Source: Propionivibrio dicarboxylicus (GTDB taxonomy: Bacteria > Pseudomonadota > Gammaproteobacteria > Burkholderiales > Rhodocyclaceae). Taken from it: a stretch of DNA of 64,000 nt. Both the position numbers and the translations under genes were made by a program. The stretch covers positions 496,001 through 560,000 of the forward strand of contig NZ_FNCY01000001.1 of the NCBI RefSeq assembly GCF_900099695.1, written 5' to 3'. The notes below the pieces were generated by a model. That model had not been told where the DNA came from, did no database searches, and saw nothing but the letters and a program-made list of their open reading frames with translations. How positions within the stretch are numbered: position 1 is the stretch's first letter; the number at the start of each line of letters is the position of its first letter. Positions 25,887-39,076 of the stretch are shown piece by piece.

Positions 25887-27794
25887 ATGCAGTTTCCTGA
25901 ACGTTTCGATGTGATCGTGGTCGGTGGCGGCCATGCCGGCACCGAGGCGGCGCTCGCCAGCGCCCGCATCGGCGTGAAGACGCTATTACTGACGCATAAC
26001 CTCGACACGCTCGGTGCGATGAGTTGCAACCCCTCGATCGGCGGCATCGGCAAGGGGCATCTCGTTAAGGAAGTCGATGCGCTCGACGGTGCGATGGCGG
26101 CAGCGACCGATGAGGCCGGCATCCAGTTCCGCATCCTCAATTCCTCCAAGGGCCCAGCGGTGCGAGCGACGCGCGCGCAGGCCGATCGCGTGCTCTATCG
26201 GCAAGCGATCCGGGGGCGTCTCGAGAATCAGCCGAATCTCACGCTGTTCGCGCTGTCGTGCGAGGATCTGATCGTCGAAGGCGACCGGGTCGTCGGGGCA
26301 GTGGCCCAGCACGGTATCCGCTTCTCGGCGCGCGCCGTCGTGCTGACGGCCGGGACCTTCCTCAACGGCAAGATCCACGTCGGCCTGTCGCAATCGACGG
26401 GCGGACGCATGGGCGACATGCCCTCGATTTCGCTGGCCGCCCGCCTGCGCGAACTGCAGTTGCCGGCCGGTCGTCTCAAGACCGGTACGCCGCCGCGCCT
26501 GGACGGGAAAACCATCGATTTCTCGGTGATGACCGAGCAGCATTCCGACGATCCCTTGCCGGTGTTCTCCTTCCTCGGCGATGCGCGCCAGCATCCGCGC
26601 CAGATGCCGTGCTGGGTGACGAGCACCAACGAGCGGACGCACGAGATCATCCGCAGCGGTCTCGACCGCTCGCCGATGTATACCGGCGTCATCGAGGGTG
26701 TCGGGCCGCGCTACTGTCCGTCGATCGAGGACAAGATTCATCGTTTCGCGACCAAGAACAGCCACAACATCTTCCTCGAACCCGAAGGCCTGACGACGCA
26801 CGAAATCTATCCGAACGGCATCTCGACGAGCCTGCCTTTCGACGTGCAGCTGGCGCTGGTGCGCTCGATGAGGGGACTCGAGAATTGTCATATCCTGCGG
26901 CCCGGCTACGCCATCGAATACGACTACTTCGATCCGACCGGATTGTCGTCGACACTCGAAACCAAGGCGATCCGCGGTTTGTTCTTCGCCGGCCAGATCA
27001 ACGGCACGACCGGCTATGAAGAGGCGGCGGCGCAAGGTCTGCTCGCCGGTGCCAATGCGGCTTTGTTCGCGCAGGAAAAGGACGGCTGGTCGCCGCGGCG
27101 CGACGAAGCTTATCTCGGCGTGCTCGTCGACGATCTGATCACGCGCGGCGTTGCCGAACCTTACCGCATGTTCACGAGCCGTGCCGAATACCGTCTGAGC
27201 CTGCGCGAGGACAACGCCGACATGCGACTGACCGAGCAGGGACGGGCGCTGGGCTTGGTCGGCGACGCCCGTTGGGCGGCGTTCTGCGCCAAGCGTGAGG
27301 CGATCGCGCGCGAACAGGAGCGGCTGCGCTCGACCTGGGTGCATCCGGACAAGGTCGACATGGCGGCCGTGACGCAGGTGCTCGGCAAGCCGATCGAACA
27401 TGAATACACGCTGTACGAACTCCTGCGGCGTCCCGACGTGGCGTATGCCGATCTGATGGCGCTCGGCGTCGGTGAAACGCAGGATAGCGCCGGCGTCAGC
27501 GATCCGCTGGTGGTCGAGCAGATCGAGATCCAGGCCAAGTACCAGGGCTACATCGATCGTCAGGCCGAGGAAGTCGTGCGCAACCAGGCCAACGAAGAAA
27601 CCCGCCTGCCGGCCGGCATCGATTACAACAGCATCGGCGGGCTGTCGGCCGAAATTCGCCAGAAACTCTTGCGGCACCAACCCGAGACGATCGGCCAGGC
27701 CTCGCGCATCCAGGGCATGACGCCGGCGGCGATCTCGATCCTGCTGGTCTACCTCAAGCGCCAGGCGCTCGACGCCGGCCGGGAGAAGGCATGA
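25887..27794 (+). CDS. mnmG: tRNA uridine-5-carboxymethylaminomethyl modification enzyme MnmG (GidA)
   Basis: This 635-residue FAD enzyme works with MnmE (GTPase) to make the cmnm5/mnm5 group on U34 of several tRNAs. The FAD fingerprint [19 protein letters not shown] lies at residues 10-28. The conserved [14 protein letters not shown] is near residue 47, [19 protein letters not shown] near 430, and the MnmE-binding helical C-terminus is complete. It starts a mnmG-rsmG-parA-parB cluster that in many bacteria lies near the replication origin. Its stop overlaps the rsmG start (ATGA). Confidence 0.97.
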   Translation: MQFPERFDVIVVGGGHAGTEAALASARIGVKTLLLTHNLDTLGAMSCNPSIGGIGKGHLVKEVDALDGAMAAATDEAGIQFRILNSSKGPAVRATRAQADRVLYRQAIRGRLENQPNLTLFALSCEDLIVEGDRVVGAVAQHGIRFSARAVVLTAGTFLNGKIHVGLSQSTGGRMGDMPSISLAARLRELQLPAGRLKTGTPPRLDGKTIDFSVMTEQHSDDPLPVFSFLGDARQHPRQMPCWVTSTNERTHEIIRSGLDRSPMYTGVIEGVGPRYCPSIEDKIHRFATKNSHNIFLEPEGLTTHEIYPNGISTSLPFDVQLALVRSMRGLENCHILRPGYAIEYDYFDPTGLSSTLETKAIRGLFFAGQINGTTGYEEAAAQGLLAGANAALFAQEKDGWSPRRDEAYLGVLVDDLITRGVAEPYRMFTSRAEYRLSLREDNADMRLTEQGRALGLVGDARWAAFCAKREAIAREQERLRSTWVHPDKVDMAAVTQVLGKPIEHEYTLYELLRRPDVAYADLMALGVGETQDSAGVSDPLVVEQIEIQAKYQGYIDRQAEEVVRNQANEETRLPAGIDYNSIGGLSAEIRQKLLRHQPETIGQASRIQGMTPAAISILLVYLKRQALDAGREKA

Positions 27795-28420
27795 GCCAGG
27801 CGGAGCAACTGTCGGCAGGGCTCGCGGCGATGGGTCTGGAGTTGGACGTCGCCACTCAGGAACGTTTGCTGGCGTATCTGGCGCTGCTCTATAAATGGAA
27901 CCGCACCTACAGCCTGACCGCCTTGCGCGAGCAGGACCGGGCGGTGAGCCATCATCTGCTCGATTCGCTCGCCATCCTGCCTTTCGTTCCGGCCGGGCGT
28001 CTGCTCGACGTCGGTAGCGGCGGCGGCACACCGGGCATCCCGCTGGCGATCGCCCGTCCCGATCTGTCGGTCACCTTGCTCGACAGCAACACGAAGAAGG
28101 CGGCTTTCCTGCAACAGGCGGCCATAGAACTGGGATTGCGGAATATTTCCGTTCACGCCGGACGGGTCGAACAGTATCATCCGGAGAGCGGCTTTACTGC
28201 GATTACATCGCGTGCCTTTGCCGAACTTGCCGATTTCGTGACCTTGTCGGCGCACCTCCTGGTGGAGGGCGGCGTCTGGCTGGCCATGAAAGGGGTGCAT
28301 CCGCAGGCCGAGTTGGACAGGCTGCCGGCGACGGCGCAGGTGGGCGCAGTTCATCGGCTCGACGTGCCCGGGGTCGATGGCGATCGGCATCTGGTCGTTC
28401 TGAGCAAGGCAGCGCATTAG
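27791..28420 (+). CDS. rsmG: 16S rRNA (guanine527-N7)-methyltransferase RsmG (GidB)
   Basis: This 209-residue SAM-dependent methyltransferase modifies G527 in 16S rRNA; its loss gives low-level streptomycin resistance. Motifs: [19 protein letters not shown] near residue 33, the SAM loop [16 protein letters not shown] near 76 and [10 protein letters not shown] near 138. It overlaps mnmG by four bases, implying translational coupling. Confidence 0.96.
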   Translation: MSQAEQLSAGLAAMGLELDVATQERLLAYLALLYKWNRTYSLTALREQDRAVSHHLLDSLAILPFVPAGRLLDVGSGGGTPGIPLAIARPDLSVTLLDSNTKKAAFLQQAAIELGLRNISVHAGRVEQYHPESGFTAITSRAFAELADFVTLSAHLLVEGGVWLAMKGVHPQAELDRLPATAQVGAVHRLDVPGVDGDRHLVVLSKAAH

Positions 28421-28436
28421 TCAGGGGAGAAACGAG

Positions 28437-29237
28437 TTGGCGAAAATACTGGCGGTGACCAACCAGAAAGGCGGCGTCGGCAAGACCACGACAGCGGTCA
28501 ATCTGTCGGCCTGTCTGGCGGCGCTGGATCAGCGCGTGCTGATGATCGACCTCGATCCGCAGGGCAACGGCACGACCGGGTGCGGCATCGTCAAGCGCGA
28601 GGCCTTGCCGACGGTGTATCAGATCCTGATCGGGCGATCGACCGTACTCGAGGCGAGGATCAGGACCGATTTCGGCTTCGATGTGCTGCCGGCCAATCGC
28701 GAGCTGGCGGGCGCCGAAGTCGATCTCATCGACATGAATGGGCGCGAGTACCGCTTGCGTGACGCGCTCGCCCCGGTGCTCGGTGAATATGATTTCGTCC
28801 TGATGGATTGTCCGCCGGCGCTCAATATGCTGACGGTCAATGGTTTGGCTGCGGCCGACGCCGTCATGATTCCGATGCAATGTGAATACTATGCGCTTGA
28901 GGGACTGACCGACCTCGTCGCGACGCTCAAAAAGGTGCGTGCCCACCTCAATCCCCGGCTCGAAATCGAAGGCCTGCTGCGCACCATGTTCGATCCGCGT
29001 TCGACGCTGACGCAGCAGGTTTCCGGAGAGCTTGTCGAGCATTTCGGCAACAAGGTCTATCGCACCATCATCCCGCGCAACGTTCGTCTTGCCGAGGCGC
29101 CGTCCTACGGCAAGCCGGTGATCGCCTTCGATAAGCAGTCGCGCGGTGCTCAGGCCTATTCGGCTCTGGCGCAGGAATTACTCGACCGGCGTGACGGTGT
29201 CGTTCGCGTGCCGGCGGAACAAGGAGTGGAACAATGA
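28437..29237 (+). CDS. parA: Chromosome-partitioning ATPase ParA (Soj)
   Basis: This 266-residue deviant Walker ATPase binds DNA non-specifically and moves the ParB-parS complex. The deviant Walker A KGGVGKTTT is at residues 11-19, followed by DLDPQGNGTTG near 40 and the Walker B-like FVLMDCPPALN near 120. The start is a TTG at 28437 with a GGGGAG site, since translation from it gives the usual LAKILAVTNQ opening. The stop overlaps the parB ATG (ATGA). Confidence 0.95.
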   Translation: MAKILAVTNQKGGVGKTTTAVNLSACLAALDQRVLMIDLDPQGNGTTGCGIVKREALPTVYQILIGRSTVLEARIRTDFGFDVLPANRELAGAEVDLIDMNGREYRLRDALAPVLGEYDFVLMDCPPALNMLTVNGLAAADAVMIPMQCEYYALEGLTDLVATLKKVRAHLNPRLEIEGLLRTMFDPRSTLTQQVSGELVEHFGNKVYRTIIPRNVRLAEAPSYGKPVIAFDKQSRGAQAYSALAQELLDRRDGVVRVPAEQGVEQ

Positions 29238-30076
29238 AAATGAAAGGTCTTGGCCGCGGCCTCGATGCGCTGCTTGCCGGCAATGACAACAGTGGGCGCG
29301 ACCAGCAGCGGTCGCTGCCGGTTGGCCAGTTGCAGCCCGGCAAATACCAGCCGCGGACGCGGATGGACAGTGCCTCGCTCGAAACCTTGGCGGCGTCGAT
29401 CCGCTCCCAGGGGGTGATGCAGCCGATTCTCGTGCGTCCGCTCGGGGGCCTCGAAGAACGTTACGAGATCATCGCCGGCGAACGTCGTTGGCGTGCCGCG
29501 CAGATCGCCGGCTTGACCGAGGTGCCGACGCTGATCCGGGAAATCCCGGACGAGGCGGCCCTGGCCATGGCGCTGATCGAGAACATCCAGCGCGAGAATC
29601 TGAATCCGCTTGAAGAAGCACAAGGTCTGCAACGTCTGATCGACGAGTTCTCGATGACGCACCAGCAGGCGGCCGACGCGGTCGGCCGTTCGCGGCCGGC
29701 GGCGACGAATCTCCTGCGTTTGCTGCAGCTCGTCCAGCCGGTACAGGACCTGCTGATGAGCGGCGAGCTCGACATGGGTCATGCCCGCGCCTTGCTGCCC
29801 TTGTCCGGCGCCTTGCAGGTGCAGCTGGCGCAGCGCATCGTGCAGAAGGGCCTGTCGGTCCGCGAGGCCGAGCGATTGGCCCAGCAGGCACTCAAACCGC
29901 ATAAGGCGGCCGAGGCCGCCAAGCCGGATCGCGACGTGTTGCGTCTGCAGGATGAACTGTCCGACGTCTTCGGGGCAGCGGTGGAGATACGTACCAACAA
30001 GGCTGGCGGCGGACGTATTCAGATTGAATTTTCCAATCTCGACCAGTTGGACGGCATCCTGCAGCGGATGCGCTGA
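29234..30076 (+). CDS. parB: Chromosome-partitioning protein ParB (Spo0J)
   Basis: This 280-residue CTP-dependent DNA clamp loads at parS sites. The opening MKGLGRGLDALL is typical of the ParA-binding tail. The CTPase/ParB-N motifs YEIIAGERRWRAAQ (near residue 77) and ENIQRENLNPLEEAQG (near 117) are present, then the parS-reading helix-turn-helix MTHQQAADAVGRSRPAATN (near 140) and a C-terminal dimer domain. No parS-like 16-mer was seen in the window, so its sites lie elsewhere. Confidence 0.95.
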   Translation: MKMKGLGRGLDALLAGNDNSGRDQQRSLPVGQLQPGKYQPRTRMDSASLETLAASIRSQGVMQPILVRPLGGLEERYEIIAGERRWRAAQIAGLTEVPTLIREIPDEAALAMALIENIQRENLNPLEEAQGLQRLIDEFSMTHQQAADAVGRSRPAATNLLRLLQLVQPVQDLLMSGELDMGHARALLPLSGALQVQLAQRIVQKGLSVREAERLAQQALKPHKAAEAAKPDRDVLRLQDELSDVFGAAVEIRTNKAGGGRIQIEFSNLDQLDGILQRMR

Positions 30077-30184
30077 ACTTGTATTGCAGAAGCGGGTTGA
30101 GGGAAATGCATTCGAAACAGTTGAGAGTGAGAATTATTGACATCAATTGTCGGAAATCCGAAATAGTGCAATTCGCTCGGCCTG

Positions 30185-30193
30185 TGATATAAA
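30185..30193 (+). promoter_or_regulatory. Extended -10 promoter of the atp operon
   Basis: TGATATAAA (30185-30193) is an extended -10 element, about 78 bases before atpI. A TTGACA at 30137-30142 lies too far upstream to pair with it and has no good -10 of its own. The 194-base gap after parB separates the two operons. Confidence 0.45.
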
Positions 30194-30270
30194 GTCGCAT
30201 TGAAACAACGAAAAACAACAATCGGTCCGGTGGCTGGCAAGGACCGCCTTCTTTTTTTGGGGTTGCACAA

Positions 30271-30612
30271 TTGTTCAGAGTGGTCATTCTGCAGTTGATG
30301 GCGACCGGAGTGGCGGTTGCGGTCGCGGGCGGATGGGCAGGGTTTCATGGAGCGGTTTCGGCAGGTTTGGGCGGTCTCGTATGCGTGCTCCCCAATTTTC
30401 TGTTCGCGTTGCGCCTGAGCAGGGTCGCGCAGCGTCCGAAGGCTTCGTACCCGGTCAATTTCTTTCTTGGTGAATTCATCAAGATGGCCCTGACGGTCGG
30501 GCTGCTGGTGTTGATCGTCAAGAATTATGCCGACCTGCATTGGTTCTCCTTGCTGGGCGGTTTGGTGCTTGCAGTGCAAGCGGGTTTTTTGGCTTTCTGG
30601 AAAAAGTCCTGA
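30271..30612 (+). CDS. atpI: ATP synthase protein I
   Basis: This 113-residue membrane protein with four hydrophobic helices assists assembly of the c-ring. It is typical in sequence and place: first gene of the atp operon, with GLGGLVCVLPNFLFALRLSR in the middle. Start is a TTG at 30271 behind GGGG; a GTG three codons on is an alternative. It is followed at once by atpB (one base between). Confidence 0.88.
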   Translation: MFRVVILQLMATGVAVAVAGGWAGFHGAVSAGLGGLVCVLPNFLFALRLSRVAQRPKASYPVNFFLGEFIKMALTVGLLVLIVKNYADLHWFSLLGGLVLAVQAGFLAFWKKS

Positions 30613-30613
30613 T

Positions 30614-31794
<1,181 letters not shown>

Positions 31795-31831
31795 GCGACG
31801 CTTCGATCCACCTCAGCGGAGGAAGATCACT

Positions 31832-32302
31832 GTGTATGTGAACGCAACTCTGGTCGCCCAGCTCGTTGTGTTTTTCATCTTGGCGTGGTTTACGATGAAA
31901 TTCGTATGGCCCCCCATCGTGAAAGCGCTCGACGAACGTGCGACAAAGATTGCCGAGGGTTTGGCAGCGGCGGAGCGAGGCAAGCAAAGCCTCGAGCTGG
32001 CATCCAAGCGCTCGGCGGAGACGGTCCGGGAGGGCAAGGAGAAGGTTGTCGAACTTCTTGTCCAGGCAGAGAAACAGTCGCAGCAGATCATCGAGGAAGC
32101 CAAGGCGCAGGCGCGTATCGAGGCCGACAAGGTGATTGCCGGCGCCAAGGCGGAAATCGAGCAGGAAGCGGCGCGAGCCAGGGAAGCGCTACGCGAGCGT
32201 GTGGCCGATCTGGCCATCGCCGGTGCGGAGAAGATCCTGCGCCGTGAAGTCGATGCCAAGGCCCATGCCGATTTGCTGGCGCAGATCAAGCAGGACCTCT
32301 GA
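31832..32302 (+). CDS. atpF: F1Fo ATP synthase subunit b
   Basis: This 156-residue stator subunit has one N-terminal membrane helix (about 5-26) and then a long charged coiled coil rich in Ala, Glu, Lys and Arg, which reaches F1. The start is GTG at 31832, nine bases after GGAGG, giving exactly the E. coli length of 156. A second GTG two codons later is possible. Confidence 0.93.
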   Translation: MYVNATLVAQLVVFFILAWFTMKFVWPPIVKALDERATKIAEGLAAAERGKQSLELASKRSAETVREGKEKVVELLVQAEKQSQQIIEEAKAQARIEADKVIAGAKAEIEQEAARAREALRERVADLAIAGAEKILRREVDAKAHADLLAQIKQDL

Positions 32303-32307
32303 TCCCT

Positions 32308-32844
32308 ATGGCCGAGTCTGTCACCATCGCTCGCCCCTATGCGCAGGCAGTGTTTCGCCTGGCGCGGGAAACCGGGAAGCAGTCCGTCTGGTCGGAACGC
32401 CTCGAGCGCCTGTCCGCGATTGTCGTTGATCCGGAAATGGCCAAAATAGTGGGCAATCCAAGGTTTTCCGCGGGCCAAGTGACCGAACTGTTCATTTCGC
32501 TCTTTAGCGAAGAGAAAGACCAGGATCTCGCGAAGTTTGTCGGATTGCTGGCGGAAAATGAGCGCCTTTCGGTCTTGCCCGATATTCGGGACATTTACGA
32601 GCAACTCAAGAGCGCCGACGAGGGCATCCGGGAAGCGGAAATTACCAGCGCTTTCCCTCTCGACGACGCACAACTGGACAATCTGATGAAAGAGCTTGAA
32701 GCGCATTTTGCGACGCGCCTCGAAGCTCGTGTCAGGGTCGATGCGCGCCTGATCGGTGGCGTTCGGGTCGCGGTCGGCGACCAGATTCTCGACGCTTCCG
32801 TTCGCGGCAAGCTCGACGCAATGGCCGCAGCGCTCAAGAACTAG
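32308..32844 (+). CDS. atpH: F1Fo ATP synthase subunit delta
   Basis: This 178-residue peripheral-stalk subunit links b to the top of F1. It shows the usual VTIARPYAQAVFRLARETG start, a helical N-terminal domain, and the C-terminal GGVRVAVGDQILDASVRGKLD signature. Five bases separate it from atpF. Confidence 0.95.
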   Translation: MAESVTIARPYAQAVFRLARETGKQSVWSERLERLSAIVVDPEMAKIVGNPRFSAGQVTELFISLFSEEKDQDLAKFVGLLAENERLSVLPDIRDIYEQLKSADEGIREAEITSAFPLDDAQLDNLMKELEAHFATRLEARVRVDARLIGGVRVAVGDQILDASVRGKLDAMAAALKN

Positions 32845-32853
32845 GAGAAATGC

Positions 32854-34392
32854 ATGCAATTGAATCCTTCCGAGATCAGTGAACTGATCAAGAGCAAGAT
32901 TCAGAATCTGGACACGGGCTCGGAGACCCGGACACAAGGCACGGTCGTGTCGGTGACCGACGGTATCTGCCGGATTCACGGTCTGGCCGATGTGATGCAG
33001 GGCGAAATGCTGGAGTTTCCCGGCGGCGTCTTCGGCATGGCGCTCAACCTCGAACGCGACTCCGTCGGCGCGGTCGTGCTCGGCGAGTACGAGCAGATCT
33101 CCGAAGGCGACATCGTGCGTTCGACGGGCCGTATTCTTGAAGTGCCGGTCGGCCCCGAACTGCTCGGACGGGTCGTCAACTCGCTGGGTCAGCCGATCGA
33201 CGGCAAGGGCCCGGTCAACGCCAAGCTGAGCGACAAGATCGAAAAGGTCGCGCCGGGCGTGATCTGGCGGAAATCGGTGTCGCAGCCGGTGCAGACCGGT
33301 CTGAAGTCGATCGACTCGATGGTGCCGATCGGGCGCGGACAGCGCGAACTGATCATCGGCGACCGTCAGACCGGCAAGACGGCGGTGGCGGTTGACACGA
33401 TAATCAACCAGAAGGGCAAGGACCTGATCTGTATTTACGTGGCGATCGGGCAAAAGGCCTCGACCGTTGCCAACGTGGTTCGCCGGCTCGAAGAGCATGG
33501 TGCCATGGAATACACCATCATCGTCGCGGCGACGGCGTCGGAATCGGCGGCGCTGCAGTACATCGCACCGTATGCCGGCTGCACGATGGGCGAATACTTC
33601 CGCGATCGCGGCCAGGATGCGCTGATCATTTATGACGATCTGACCAAGCAGGCCTGGGCCTACCGTCAGGTGTCGCTGCTGCTGCGCCGTCCGCCGGGCC
33701 GCGAAGCCTACCCGGGCGACGTCTTTTACCTGCACTCGCGCCTGCTCGAACGGGCCGCGCGCGTCAATGAGGAATTCGTTGAGCGTTTCACTAATGGCGA
33801 GGTCAAGGGCAAGACGGGTTCGCTGACGGCGCTGCCGATCATCGAAACGCAGGCCGGCGACGTGTCCGCGTTCGTGCCGACCAACGTCATTTCGATTACC
33901 GACGGCCAGATCTTCCTGGATACCGACCTGTTCAATTCGGGCGTGCGTCCCGCCATCGATGCCGGTATTTCGGTGTCGCGGGTCGGTGGTGCGGCTCAGA
34001 CCAAAGTCATCAAGAAGCTCGGCGGCGGTGTGCGTCTGGCGCTTGCCCAATATCGCGAACTGGCAGCGTTTGCGCAGTTTGCTTCCGATCTCGACGAAGC
34101 GACCCGCAAGCAGCTCGATCGTGGCCGCATGGTCACCGAGCTGATGAAGCAGCCGCAGTACTCGCCGATGGCGGTGTCGGAAATGGCGATCACGCTGCAC
34201 GCGGTGAACCAGGGCTTCTTTGACGATGTCGAGGTCAAGAAGGCGCTCGAAATCGAACGCTTGATGCAGAACTACATCAAGCAGCAGCATGCCGCTCTGG
34301 CCAATGCCATCGAGGAGAAGAAGGAACTCGACAGCGAAGCCGAGAAGGCGCTGACCAAGGCGATCGAAGCGTTCAAGGCCACGCTGGTCTGA
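32854..34392 (+). CDS. atpA: F1 ATP synthase subunit alpha
   Basis: This 512-residue regulatory nucleotide-binding subunit has the P-loop GDRQTGKTA near residue 169, and the arginine finger and [14 protein letters not shown] signature near 365-380. The beta-barrel N-terminus and helical C-terminus are complete. It has an AGGAG site and follows atpH by 9 bases. Confidence 0.98.
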   Translation: MQLNPSEISELIKSKIQNLDTGSETRTQGTVVSVTDGICRIHGLADVMQGEMLEFPGGVFGMALNLERDSVGAVVLGEYEQISEGDIVRSTGRILEVPVGPELLGRVVNSLGQPIDGKGPVNAKLSDKIEKVAPGVIWRKSVSQPVQTGLKSIDSMVPIGRGQRELIIGDRQTGKTAVAVDTIINQKGKDLICIYVAIGQKASTVANVVRRLEEHGAMEYTIIVAATASESAALQYIAPYAGCTMGEYFRDRGQDALIIYDDLTKQAWAYRQVSLLLRRPPGREAYPGDVFYLHSRLLERAARVNEEFVERFTNGEVKGKTGSLTALPIIETQAGDVSAFVPTNVISITDGQIFLDTDLFNSGVRPAIDAGISVSRVGGAAQTKVIKKLGGGVRLALAQYRELAAFAQFASDLDEATRKQLDRGRMVTELMKQPQYSPMAVSEMAITLHAVNQGFFDDVEVKKALEIERLMQNYIKQQHAALANAIEEKKELDSEAEKALTKAIEAFKATLV

Positions 34393-34408
34393 ACGGGGGA
34401 ATATCGTC

Positions 34409-35275
34409 ATGGCGAGCGGCAAGGAAATCCGCAACAAGATCAAGAGCGTCGAAAGCACGCGCAAGATCACCAAGGCGATGGAGATGGTCGCCGCATCCAA
34501 AATGCGCAAGGCGCAGGACCGGATGCGGGCGGCACGTCCCTATGGCGAGAAAATCCGGCGCGTGGCGGGCAATCTTTCGCACGCCCTGACGGACTACGCG
34601 CATCCGTTCCTCGAGCGGCGCGACGAGGTCAAGGGCGTTGGCCTGATCGTCGTCACCTCCGACAAGGGGCTGTGCGGCGGTCTCAATACCAACGTCCTGC
34701 GTCTGGCGCTCAGCAAGATGAAGGAATGGGATGCCGAGGGCAAATCCCTGCAGGTGTCGGCAGTCGGCAACAAGGGTTTCGGCTTCATGGTGCGTGCCGG
34801 TGCGAATCTGGTGTCGCATCTGACCGGACTCGGCGATACCCCGCATCTCGAGAAGTTGATCGGTCCGGCGAAAGTGCTCCTCGATGCCTATGTGAATGGC
34901 GAGGTCGATGTCGTCTACATCGCCTATACCCGCTTCATCAATACGATGAAGCAGGAGCCGGTCATCGAGCAGTTGCTGCCGCTTTCCGGCGATCTCGTTG
35001 GCAGCAATACCGAGAATCGCTGGGATTATCTCTATGAGCCCGATGCCAAATCGGTGATCGACAACCTGCTGATCCGCTACGTCGAAGCGCTGCTCTATCA
35101 ATCGGTGGCCGAGAACATGGCTTCCGAACAGAGCGCGCGGATGGTGGCGATGAAGTCGGCCTCGGATAACGCCAAGAACGTCATCGGCGAACTTAAGCTG
35201 ATGTACAACAAGGCGCGCCAGGCGGCCATCACCAAGGAGCTTTCGGAAATCGTCAGCGGCGCTGCGGCCGTCTGA
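34409..35275 (+). CDS. atpG: F1 ATP synthase subunit gamma
   Basis: This 288-residue central rotor shaft has the conserved N-terminal coiled coil ([20 protein letters not shown]) and C-terminal helix with [28 protein letters not shown]. The middle Rossmann-like part is intact ([10 protein letters not shown] near 87). Confidence 0.97.
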   Translation: MASGKEIRNKIKSVESTRKITKAMEMVAASKMRKAQDRMRAARPYGEKIRRVAGNLSHALTDYAHPFLERRDEVKGVGLIVVTSDKGLCGGLNTNVLRLALSKMKEWDAEGKSLQVSAVGNKGFGFMVRAGANLVSHLTGLGDTPHLEKLIGPAKVLLDAYVNGEVDVVYIAYTRFINTMKQEPVIEQLLPLSGDLVGSNTENRWDYLYEPDAKSVIDNLLIRYVEALLYQSVAENMASEQSARMVAMKSASDNAKNVIGELKLMYNKARQAAITKELSEIVSGAAAV

Positions 35276-35292
35276 TCTTGCGAACCGGTTAA

Positions 35293-36711
<1,419 letters not shown>

Positions 36712-36770
36712 GATCGAGCGCGCCGGGGCGCCGTTCCGTTTGGAGGGCGCCTGGCGCAGGGGAATGAAAG

Positions 36771-37199
36771 ATGCCACTGAGAGTACATGTCGATGTAGTC
36801 AGCGCCGAGGAATCGATTTTCTCGGGTGAGACCGACTTCGCCGTTTTTCCGGGCGAGTCGGGGGAGCTCGGAATTTATCCCCGGCATACGCCGCTGCTGA
36901 CGCGTCTGCGGCCGGGAACCGTGCGACTCAAGATTCCCGATCGTGACGATTATGAGTTGGTCTACGTGTCGGGCGGGATTCTCGAGGTCCAGCCGAATCT
37001 GATCACGCTGCTTGCCGATACGGCGATTCGCGCGCACGATCTTGATGAAGCCAAGGCCTTCGAGGCGAAGAAGCGGGCCGAAGAAGCGTTGAAGAACCGC
37101 GCCGCCGACATCAATTACGCGGCGGCTGAGGCGGAACTGGCGGAAGCCGTTGCGCAGCTCAAGACGATCAAGCGGAAGAAACACCACACCCAGCACTGA
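36771..37199 (+). CDS. atpC: F1 ATP synthase subunit epsilon
   Basis: This 142-residue inhibitory subunit of the rotor has the beta-sandwich ([22 protein letters not shown] near residue 30) and the two-helix C-terminal domain that can block rotation. It is last in the operon and is followed by a strong terminator. Confidence 0.96.
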   Translation: MPLRVHVDVVSAEESIFSGETDFAVFPGESGELGIYPRHTPLLTRLRPGTVRLKIPDRDDYELVYVSGGILEVQPNLITLLADTAIRAHDLDEAKAFEAKKRAEEALKNRAADINYAAAEAELAEAVAQLKTIKRKKHHTQH

Positions 37200-37218
37200 G
37201 CGTGTCGGAATCGAAGAC

Positions 37219-37255
37219 AAACGGCCGGGCGACACCGCCCGGCCGTTTTGTTTTT
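37219..37255 (+). terminator. Intrinsic terminator of the atp operon
   Basis: A 13-bp perfect stem (37219-37231 with 37236-37248, core ACGGCCGGGCG) with loop ACAC is followed by a T-rich tract to 37255. The A-run on the left arm could let it also serve the convergent MFS gene. Confidence 0.93.
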
Positions 37256-37295
37256 AAAGCGTGGCCCGTCCGGTCGCTGCCGCCGGCTATTGCTG

Positions 37296-38507
37296 TCAGC
37301 CAAGCTGTCGTCGGGCTTTCCGGAAACCGCTGAGGAACCAGAGCCAGGCGCCGAGCTGGCAGGCAATCAGCATGATGAAGGCGTAGCGGTGGGCGCTGGC
37401 GCTTGAGTAGCCGGTAGCACGCAATCCATCGATGATCAGCCCCATGGCCCACTGGAAGGCGAAGGCGCCGGCGAAACTCAGGAGGTTGTAGGTCGTATTG
37501 ACGCGGCCTGACAGTGCGTTCGGGAAGTCGCTGGCCAGCACCGAATAAGACAGCGTGCCGAAACTCGAAAATGCACCATAAACGATCCACAGCGCGTAAT
37601 GGTGTTCGCTCGCTTCGGCGACGATTGCGATGAGGGTCGTCAGCGCGAATCCGAGCGCACCGGCGAGCAGCATGCGCGGACTGATCCCGTGGCGGGCCAG
37701 TCGGGTCGAGACCAGACCGATGAGGACATAGGCGACGATCATGGCGATGCTCATCGCTGCGAGGTGGTCCGCGGCTTGCGAGCGCGAAAAGCCATTGACC
37801 TGCATCAGCCAGGCACTCGACCAGAGGCTTTGAATCGCCATGAATCCGCCGACCTGGGCAAAACCGATCGGGGCGATCCGCCAAAAATGCGGGCTGCGCA
37901 GAATTTCCTGCAATCCGGCCCACAGGATTGCCATCGAGTCAGGCTTCTGCGTGCTCTGCTTCTCGGGAACGCTGACGAATACCCAGGCCGATACGAGGAA
38001 GGTGATGCCGGCGAGCAGCCAGAAGACCTCGCGCCAGGTCAGCCAAGACAAAACGAGATCGAGCGGCGCCGTCGAGGCGAATGCGCCGAGGGTTCCGGCG
38101 GTCATGATCCATCCGGTCATGGCGGCGAGCTTGTCCGGCGCAACCCACTGCGAGAATGCCTTGAACGAGGCCATTAGACAGGCGGAAACGCCGAGGCCGA
38201 TGAGCGCCCGGCCGAGTGCAAGCCCGTCGATCGAGGTCGACGCAGCGAAAACCGCCGACCCGGCCGCGGCAAACAGCAGCAGCACAGCCTCGATTTTCCG
38301 CGCGCCGTAACGATCGAGCAGCAGGCCGAGTGGAAGCTGGGTGGCGCCGAATGCGACAAAATACGTGCTCGTCAGCAAGCCAAGATCGGCGGCACCAAGG
38401 GACAGTTCGTTGCTCAGGATCGGACCGACAACCGCGTTGATCGTCCGGAAGTGGTACGAGAGAAAATAGGCGCCGGCAAAGGGCAGGAAAAGTCTTAACC
38501 AGGACAT
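37296..38507 (-). CDS. Major facilitator superfamily permease
   Basis: This 403-residue inner-membrane transporter has 12 predicted helices. The MFS signature between helices 2 and 3 is LLLDRYGARKIEA, and a related loop occurs after helix 8 (STRLARHGISPR). The ATG at 38507 removes a charged upstream extension and begins at MSWLRLFLPF. It stands alone, convergent with the atp operon. The substrate is unknown; efflux and organic-anion uptake are both possible. Confidence 0.85.
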   Translation of the reverse strand: MSWLRLFLPFAGAYFLSYHFRTINAVVGPILSNELSLGAADLGLLTSTYFVAFGATQLPLGLLLDRYGARKIEAVLLLFAAAGSAVFAASTSIDGLALGRALIGLGVSACLMASFKAFSQWVAPDKLAAMTGWIMTAGTLGAFASTAPLDLVLSWLTWREVFWLLAGITFLVSAWVFVSVPEKQSTQKPDSMAILWAGLQEILRSPHFWRIAPIGFAQVGGFMAIQSLWSSAWLMQVNGFSRSQAADHLAAMSIAMIVAYVLIGLVSTRLARHGISPRMLLAGALGFALTTLIAIVAEASEHHYALWIVYGAFSSFGTLSYSVLASDFPNALSGRVNTTYNLLSFAGAFAFQWAMGLIIDGLRATGYSSASAHRYAFIMLIACQLGAWLWFLSGFRKARRQLG

Positions 38508-38662
38508 GACAGATGAGCATCGGGTCGCATCCGACCCTTGGCATGAAGGCGCAATGGAAAGGCAATGAATGGGGATTCTACCCCGCAAAGCTGGCTTCCA
38601 GCGGCTAGAATGAAATCAAAGAGATCGAGACTTAAGAGAGACGAGTGTAGAGAGGCCGGGTC

Positions 38663-39028
38663 ATGTTGGTGAGATTAACGTCAAGCACTTCTGGCGACAT
38701 GGTGATGTTTGCCGAACACCTGCGTCGGCTATACGAGATTATCGGCAAGGAATGTACGGCGCGCGGCGTTTTCATGCATGAGCAGTTGCCGGAGGCGATC
38801 GCACGACTGAAGGAGGCGATCGCTGCGGAAAAGGAAGCCTTGCATTTGGCCGAATGCCGCCGGAGAGAGGAAGGGATCGATCCCGACGATGAGTTGGATG
38901 AGGTCGGCGTCAAGGTTGAAGTCCCGCCTGTTCATTTGTGTCAGCGCGCGACGCCACTCGTGCATCTGATGGAATGGACGTTCAAGGAAAAAGGTTTCAT
39001 CCTCTGGGAAGCCGACCGCGACTTTTAG
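38663..39028 (+). CDS. DUF1840 family protein
   Basis: This 121-residue soluble protein resembles the DUF1840 family, small proteins typical of betaproteobacteria. It has MVMFAEHLRRLYEIIGKE near residue 13, the FMHEQLPEAIARLKEAIAAE helix near 37, and a C-terminal RATPLVHLMEWTFKEKGFILWE block. There are no catalytic motifs. A GAGAGG site precedes the ATG. The function is not known. Confidence 0.75.
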   Translation: MLVRLTSSTSGDMVMFAEHLRRLYEIIGKECTARGVFMHEQLPEAIARLKEAIAAEKEALHLAECRRREEGIDPDDELDEVGVKVEVPPVHLCQRATPLVHLMEWTFKEKGFILWEADRDF

Positions 39029-39038
39029 CGCGTGCCGT

Positions 39039-39061
39039 ACCCACCGCAGAATGCGGTGGGT
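39039..39061. terminator. Hairpin between convergent genes
   Basis: ACCCACCGC, loop AGAAT, GCGGTGGGT form a perfect 9-bp stem between the DUF1840 gene and the convergent chemoreceptor gene. There is no long T-run on either side, so it is a weak or Rho-assisted bidirectional terminator. Confidence 0.5.
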
Positions 39062-39076
39062 GTCTCCTGATATACC

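Noticed and set aside
31813-34509. An 898-residue open frame on the minus strand across atpF-atpH-atpA
   Set aside because: It is the antisense shadow of three certain ATP synthase genes in high-GC DNA; its protein is rich in Arg, His and Asp with no family likeness.
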